The notes under the pieces were generated by a model. The model did no database searches. It was not told the origin of the DNA and saw nothing but the letters and a program-made list of their open reading frames with translations. This document shows positions 5,147-9,643 of a DNA stretch of 9,643 bases, in pieces. Source of the DNA: Phycisphaerales bacterium (GTDB taxonomy: Bacteria; Planctomycetota; Phycisphaerae; SM23-33). Positions within the stretch are counted from its first letter, which is position 1. Each line of letters opens with the position of its first letter. Made by a program: the position numbers and the translations under genes. The stretch covers positions 1-9,643 of the forward strand of contig PMYM01000201.1 in assembly GCA_003171235.1 (NCBI GenBank), given 5' to 3'.

Positions 5147-7216
5147 ATGCTTAGACGCGCTCTGCTGATCGGCCTGCTCTTCGCCGCCATGGGGTTAACC
5201 AGCCTGGCCCAACTTGCCAAGACGGCAACCGCCCCGGCAGCGGCGTCGGAACCGGCCAAGCCCGCCGCCTATCCGCAGCGCTGGAACTATGTCAACGGCG
5301 ACGTCAGCACCAAGGAAGGAACTGATAAACTTATCGACCTGCTCAAGCAGTCCAAGGCCGTCGGCTGCACACACATCCAGCTCAACGAGAACTGGTGCAA
5401 CCGCCTGGAACTGCAAAAGCCTGACTACTTCGAAAACGCCAAAAAGGTGCAGGCCTGCGCCAAGGAAAACGGCCTGACGCTGGTGATGGGCTCCGTCAGC
5501 ATCGGGTACTCGGGCACTTACGCCCATTACGACGTGAACTGGATGGCCGGCAACCCGGTCAAGAACGTGCCCTACATCGTCAACGGCAAGACGGCCAAGC
5601 CCGACCCGGCGGCCGTTCCGGCCTTGGAGAACGGCGGTTTCGAATATGTCGACTACCAATTCGAATCAGGCAGGGTCGCCGGCTGGACCGCCCGCCCCCA
5701 GGAGAAGGGCGACGACTGGCAGCCGGCTCGGCTTTCGCTATTGGACACGCAGGTCAAGCACTCCGGGACGGCGAGCCTCAAGGGCGGCAAGATGGTGCGG
5801 CAGATGGTCAAGTGCGAGCCCTTCAAGTACTACCGCATAAGCTGGTATGCCAAGGGCGCACCCAAGGACGGCGTGGCCTGGAACGACGAACGCTACCACC
5901 TGATGATCACCTCCAGCGAGGGCAAGCGCCGCCACACCTACACCGAGCCGACGCGCTATCCCCCAGACAAGGACGGCTGGGTCCGCTGCGAAATCCCGCT
6001 TAACACCTACGAGGCCACCGAGCTGGACCTGCGCTTCGGCGGCGGCAAGGAAAGCGAAAACTGGTTTGACGACCTGAAATTCGAGCCGGCCGGCATGCTG
6101 CTGCTGGTCCAGCGGCCGCTGATTCCGCTGGTGGTCGCCAGCCAGGACGGCCAGACCACCTACCAGCAGGGCAAGGACTTCCTGAAGGTCGAGGACCCCG
6201 TCTGCGCGGTCAAGCCCTTCCCGGGCGAATTCCCCATCGACCACGAGGCCCCGGCCATCGTGCTGACGGCCGACTCGCGCATCAAGGACGGCCAAAAACT
6301 ACTGGTGAGCTACTACCACCATATCCGCGTGTACACCGACCAGGACGGCATCAGCCTGGAAGAGCCCGCCACCTGGCCGATCTACGAGCAGGTGTTCAAG
6401 CAGATAGTGCAGGCCTGGCCCACCGGGCACTACATGATCAACTACGACGAGATCCGCCACGGCGGCTGGGAGGCCATGCCCGACCCATCCATCAAGACCC
6501 AGGGGCAACTGCTGGCCTGGCACTTCAAGAAGAGCTACGACCTGGTCCGCAAGTACGACCCCAAGGCCGTCATCTACACCTGGTCGGACATGTTCACGCC
6601 TTTCCACAACGCCCAGGGCGGCAAGTACTACTACTACACCGCCGGCAACTGGGAGGGCTCGTGGGAGGGCTTCCCCTCCGACGTGGTCATCTTCCAGTGG
6701 TTCAGCCCCAAACCCGAGGGCGTGAAGTTCTTCGCCGACCGCGGCAACAAGCAGGTCATCTGCGGCTTCTACGACGGCGCCAGCACCCCGGCCATGAAGA
6801 AGAACATCCAGGGCTGGATGGACGTTACCCGCGGGGCCAAGGGCGTCGAAGGCTTCATGTACACCACCTGGAACAAGAACTACAAGCAGCTCGAGGAGTA
6901 CTTCAAACTGCTGGACAGCTTCCCCCAGTGGGGAGAGCAGAAGACGGCAGCGGCAAGGAAAATCCCCGTCATTCTTGAATGCGAGAAATGCCGTAAACAA
7001 CGCGAATTATCAGCGGAGGAGGTTAAGGCCATCGGGCGGGACGGGCTCATGGCAGGTCTGAATTGCGAGATGTGCGGAGGCGTCAAGACGGCGAAGTTGA
7101 CCTTGGAATGCCCCGTTCCCACTTGCCGCACTCATTATCTGCCCAAGGTGGGGGAAAAGAACATCTGCCCCAAGTGCGGCGCTGACTTTGTAGTGGCGAA
7201 GATGCAGAACCCATAA
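5147..7216 (+). CDS. Exported glycoside-hydrolase-like protein with Cys-rich C-terminal tail
   Basis: The ATG at 5147 is preferred, giving 689 residues: AAAGGA lies six bases upstream and a signal peptide follows directly (MLRRALLIGLLFAAMGLTSLA, likely cleaved before Gln22). The upstream TTG at 5066 would add repeat-encoded residues. Residues about 45-145 look like the start of a TIM barrel (LLKQSKAVGCTHIQLNENW). Residues about 160-310 resemble an inserted CBM4/9-like jelly roll (ENGGFE..., then GW). The barrel resumes with MINYDEIRHGGW, where Asp434-Glu435 could be catalytic as in GH20-like enzymes. From about 606 there are four cysteine pairs (612/615, 640/643, 655/660, 674/677) suggesting zinc ribbons, which is unusual in a secreted enzyme. 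Codon choice is less GC-biased in this tail, so it may be a fusion. Polysaccharide or glycoconjugate cleavage is inferred, not shown. Confidence 0.78.
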   Translation: MLRRALLIGLLFAAMGLTSLAQLAKTATAPAAASEPAKPAAYPQRWNYVNGDVSTKEGTDKLIDLLKQSKAVGCTHIQLNENWCNRLELQKPDYFENAKKVQACAKENGLTLVMGSVSIGYSGTYAHYDVNWMAGNPVKNVPYIVNGKTAKPDPAAVPALENGGFEYVDYQFESGRVAGWTARPQEKGDDWQPARLSLLDTQVKHSGTASLKGGKMVRQMVKCEPFKYYRISWYAKGAPKDGVAWNDERYHLMITSSEGKRRHTYTEPTRYPPDKDGWVRCEIPLNTYEATELDLRFGGGKESENWFDDLKFEPAGMLLLVQRPLIPLVVASQDGQTTYQQGKDFLKVEDPVCAVKPFPGEFPIDHEAPAIVLTADSRIKDGQKLLVSYYHHIRVYTDQDGISLEEPATWPIYEQVFKQIVQAWPTGHYMINYDEIRHGGWEAMPDPSIKTQGQLLAWHFKKSYDLVRKYDPKAVIYTWSDMFTPFHNAQGGKYYYYTAGNWEGSWEGFPSDVVIFQWFSPKPEGVKFFADRGNKQVICGFYDGASTPAMKKNIQGWMDVTRGAKGVEGFMYTTWNKNYKQLEEYFKLLDSFPQWGEQKTAAARKIPVILECEKCRKQRELSAEEVKAIGRDGLMAGLNCEMCGGVKTAKLTLECPVPTCRTHYLPKVGEKNICPKCGADFVVAKMQNP

Positions 7217-7232
7217 AAAGTATGGCGGACAA

Positions 7233-7247
7233 AGGCAGGGCCTGCCT
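7233..7247 (+). other. Short hairpin after the hydrolase-like gene
   Basis: AGGCAG pairs with CTGCCT across a GGC loop, 16 bases after the stop codon. No T-tract follows. It may mark the 3' end of the transcript, but as a terminator it is weak. Confidence 0.3.
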
Positions 7248-7280
7248 AAAGAAATTCACGGCGATGCCCGATACAAAGCC

Positions 7281-7308
7281 TTGACTCGCCTTGGTCAGGT
7301 GGTATGAT
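7281..7308 (+). promoter_or_regulatory. Near-consensus sigma-70 promoter for a small RNA unit
   Basis: TTGACT (7281-7286) and TATGAT (7303-7308) are separated by 16 bases. Each hexamer matches the consensus at five of six positions, making this the strongest promoter-like sequence in the window. Transcription should start near 7315. No convincing coding sequence follows before the terminator. Confidence 0.62.
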
Positions 7309-7314
7309 TGTGGT

Positions 7315-7471
7315 GCTGGGCGCGCGACGGTGGCCGTGCCTTCGTCGCCGCCGGCAGCAGGAACCGTTTGCCGAGTGGAAATAAACCGATTGGCAATTCC
7401 GGTTTTTCAAGCGCCCTAGGCGCAGGTGATGTGGGCAAGCCATACCACCGGCCTTGGCCGGTGGTTTTTTT
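7315..7471 (+). ncRNA. Candidate small structured RNA of about 155 nt
   Basis: A strong promoter and an intrinsic terminator bracket this stretch. A closing helix GGGCGC (7318-7323) with GCGCCC (7411-7416) encloses two arms. Arm one is GCGACG (7324-7329) with CGTCGC (7343-7348), with an inner GGC-CGT-GCC hairpin. Arm two is GAACCG (7361-7366) with CGGTTT (7400-7405), then TTGCC (7368-7372) with GGCAA (7392-7396), and an A-rich apical loop. The 3' tail leads into the terminator. I could not match it to 4.5S, 6S, tmRNA, RNase P RNA or a riboswitch class. It could be a stand-alone sRNA or an attenuated leader of the tRNA genes beginning at 7600. An open frame here (7308-7502) has no homology features I recognise and runs through the terminator, so I do not call it. 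Confidence 0.5.
7444..7471 (+). terminator. Strong Rho-independent terminator
   Basis: ACCACCGGC (7444-7452) pairs perfectly with GCCGGTGGT (7457-7465), capped by CTTG (7453-7456), and a run of seven T residues spans 7465-7471. It ends the candidate small RNA and should insulate the downstream tRNA genes. Confidence 0.88.
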
Positions 7472-7480
7472 ATGGACCCG

Positions 7481-7530
7481 GCCGATCGCTAGGATCGGCT
7501 GAGATTTTTGAAACTCGAAAAAAGAGCCGA
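7481..7530 (+). other. Two mutually exclusive hairpins upstream of tRNA-Ala
   Basis: GCCGATC (7481-7487) pairs with GATCGGC (7493-7499) around GCTAG. Alternatively TCGGCT (7495-7500) pairs with AGCCGA (7525-7530), with an inner TTTTT/AAAAA pairing. The two structures share bases 7495-7499 and cannot coexist. They may be a processing or attenuation feature, or chance. I see no good promoter between 7472 and 7599. Confidence 0.3.
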
Positions 7531-7599
7531 CAGCAACACCCGGATTTGGCGGTTGCGATGATGAGCCTTCGGGCACGTCTTCCCGGCTTCGCCAAGCCA

Positions 7600-7672
7600 G
7601 GGGACGTAGCTCAATTGGGAGAGCACTAGCTTTGCAAGCTAGGGGTTGCCGGTTCGAGCCCGGTCGTCTCCA
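7600..7672 (+). tRNA. tRNA-Ala (anticodon TGC)
   Basis: A complete cloverleaf is present. The acceptor is GGGGACG (7600-7606) with CGTCTCC (7665-7671), the D stem is GCTC/GAGC, the anticodon arm is CTAGC-TTTGCAA-GCTAG with TGC at 7633-7635, and the T arm is GCCGG-TTCGAGC-CCGGT. The G3-U70 wobble pair (7602 with 7669), the classic alanine identity element, is present. The discriminator is A7672. CCA is not encoded and must be added enzymatically. Confidence 0.97.
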
Positions 7673-7746
7673 GACAAATGGAAGCGGCGGGCGTCGGATC
7701 GAGCCATTTGAGGATCCGCCCCGGCCTGGCACAAAAGGGTGGCCTC

Positions 7747-7819
7747 GGGCTCGTAGCTCAGTTGGTAGAGCGTGCCCCTGATAAGGGCAAGGTCGTTGGT
7801 TCGACTCCAACCGGGCCCA
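7747..7819 (+). tRNA. tRNA-Ile (anticodon GAT)
   Basis: A complete cloverleaf is present. The acceptor is GGGCTCG (7747-7753) with CGGGCCC (7812-7818), the D stem is GCTC/GAGC, the anticodon arm is TGCCC-CTGATAA-GGGCA with GAT at 7780-7782, and the T arm is GTTGG-TTCGACT-CCAAC. The discriminator is A7819 and no CCA is encoded. It lies 74 bases after tRNA-Ala. The Ala-Ile order is the reverse of the common Ile-Ala order in 16S-23S spacers. Confidence 0.97.
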
Positions 7820-7906
7820 CGTGAACGGCCGGCGAGGTTTTGGCCGGCCTGGAATGCCGCTTGATCGCCCCGCGAGGGGCTTTGCGGGCCTGGTTTGCGG
7901 CCCGGC

Positions 7907-7936
7907 TGGAGCGGGGGGTTGGGCCGGCCCTATAAT
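7907..7936 (+). promoter_or_regulatory. Possible upstream rRNA promoter (perfect -10, weak -35)
   Basis: TATAAT at 7931-7936 is a perfect -10 hexamer in very GC-rich surroundings. The best -35 is TGGAGC (7907-7912) at 18 bases, which is poor. It could be a second promoter for 23S. Confidence 0.35.
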
Positions 7937-8062
7937 GAGGTCGAAAGAATCGGCCGAGGCGAACAAGAATGTTTTTTACGGGTTCGCCGGCGGGCTGACG
8001 TAAAACCTGATTTTTCGGTAGCATAGGGAAGACGAAAGATTTCACGAAGTTGGGTAAAAAGC

Positions 8063-8090
8063 TTGTAACTGTTTGAAGGTTCGATATAAT
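8063..8090 (+). promoter_or_regulatory. Putative 23S rRNA promoter
   Basis: TTGTAA (8063-8068) and a perfect TATAAT (8085-8090) are separated by 16 bases. Transcription would start near 8097, giving a leader of about 230 bases before the mature 23S end. Its position ahead of a boxA supports independent 23S transcription. Confidence 0.58.
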
Positions 8091-8165
8091 TCCCAACCTT
8101 CGTGCTTGTACGGACGTAGAAGTAAAAGCGCCAGGCCGCTAGGGCCGGACGCTGAAGTTTTGAAG

Positions 8166-8176
8166 GCTCTTTGACA
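8166..8176 (+). promoter_or_regulatory. boxA-like rRNA antitermination signal
   Basis: GCTCTTTGACA closely matches the bacterial rRNA boxA core (TGCTCTTTAACA), which recruits the NusB/S10 complex for processive rRNA transcription. It sits about 70 bases after the predicted start site and is followed by a hairpin (8211-8249), the expected layout of an rRNA leader. Confidence 0.6.
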
Positions 8177-8264
8177 AGTTCATAGTGGTAGTTAGGACGC
8201 AGGTTCACCGAACCCTGCCTTCCTGTCATTTTGAAGGAGGGCGAGGGTTAGAGCGCTTAAGGCG

Positions 8265-8325
8265 GCTTGATGAATTTATCGCGGGTCGGCCAGACGTTAT
8301 CCCTGGCTGGGCCGATGATAAATGT

Positions 8326-8333
<8 letters not shown>
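8265..8333 (+). other. Stem spanning the 23S 5' boundary
   Basis: GCTTGAT (8265-8271) pairs with ATCAAGC (8327-8333), ATTTATC (8274-8280) with GATAAAT (8317-8323), and GGTCGGCCA (8284-8292) imperfectly with TGGCTGGGCC (8304-8313). The right arm includes the first bases of the mature 23S. It may act in precursor processing. Confidence 0.5.

Positions 8334-9643
<1,310 letters not shown>

Larger units (their letters stand above)
7820..8325 (+). other. Spacer between tRNA-Ile and 23S rRNA
   Basis: This 506-base stretch has no credible gene. Just after the tRNA are two GC-rich hairpins: GGCCGGC (7827-7833) with GCCGGCC (7843-7849), and GCCCC (7867-7871) with GGGGC (7876-7880) around a GCGA loop and followed by TTT. 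These may end or process the tRNA transcript. The second half holds the promoter, boxA, a hairpin pairing AACCCTGCC (8211-8219) with GGGCGAGGGTT (8239-8249), and a stem next to the 23S start. Open frames on both strands here fall apart as chance translations. Confidence 0.7.

Noticed and set aside
6299..7000. Long minus-strand frames opposite the hydrolase-like gene (also 5195-5659 and 5738-6295)
   Set aside because: They have Val/Leu/Ala-rich compositions caused by high GC3 on the other strand and no recognisable motifs.
7315..7471. Identification of the small RNA as 4.5S, 6S or a cobalamin riboswitch
   Set aside because: The SRP RNA tetraloop domain (GGAAGCAGCC-type) is absent, there is no single long hairpin with a central bubble as in 6S, and AAGCCATACCACCGGCC only loosely resembles a B12 box without the rest of the cobalamin riboswitch core.
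7295..7966. Minus-strand 223-residue frame across the tRNA genes
   Set aside because: It covers two tRNAs and a terminator. The stretches resembling protein are known false translations of tRNA antisense sequence.

Overview
The window is GC-rich bacterial DNA, and all recognisable genes are on the + strand. It looks like Planctomycetota, perhaps a Phycisphaerae-like lineage. The reasons are HEAT-like C-terminal motifs of a kind common in that phylum, a 23S rRNA gene with no 16S gene beside it, and several intergenic repeat families. This placement is an inference; the 23S segment would settle it.

Left part (1-1680): the 3' end of ffh (SRP54) is followed by a large imperfect inverted repeat built from CGCAGAG-type units. 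The repeat abuts the GTG start of a HAD-family hydrolase gene. After that come a short perfect hairpin and a probable promoter.

Middle part (1620-7250): two tandem paralogous genes of unknown function (1679-2632 and 2742-3515) share a nearly identical N-terminal block. I count 73 of 92 identical residues. The block resembles the leader-like helical domains of the NHLP/Os1348 kind of RiPP precursor. In both proteins it leads into a hydrophobic segment ending in Asp-Gly-Cys, then a divergent Pro/Ala/Ser-rich linker, then a HEAT-like C-terminus. The first paralog carries five G-[IVM]-[RH]-P-[DS] motifs in the linker. A B12-binding-type radical SAM enzyme gene overlaps the end of the second paralog by 8 bases. 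An exported glycoside-hydrolase-like protein with an unexpected eight-cysteine C-terminal tail follows. The block reads as a possible peptide or protein modification cassette and is the most interesting part of the window.

Right part (7250-9643): a near-consensus promoter and a strong intrinsic terminator bracket about 155 bases that fold into a multi-branched structure, so a small RNA or an attenuated leader is likely. Then come tRNA-Ala(TGC), tRNA-Ile(GAT) and the 5' 1.3 kb of 23S rRNA. The 23S gene appears to have its own promoter and boxA antitermination signal. No 16S sequence lies upstream in the window, which suggests a split rRNA operon that has kept the two spacer tRNAs.

I saw no CRISPR array, transposase or integrase, and no convincing minus-strand gene.
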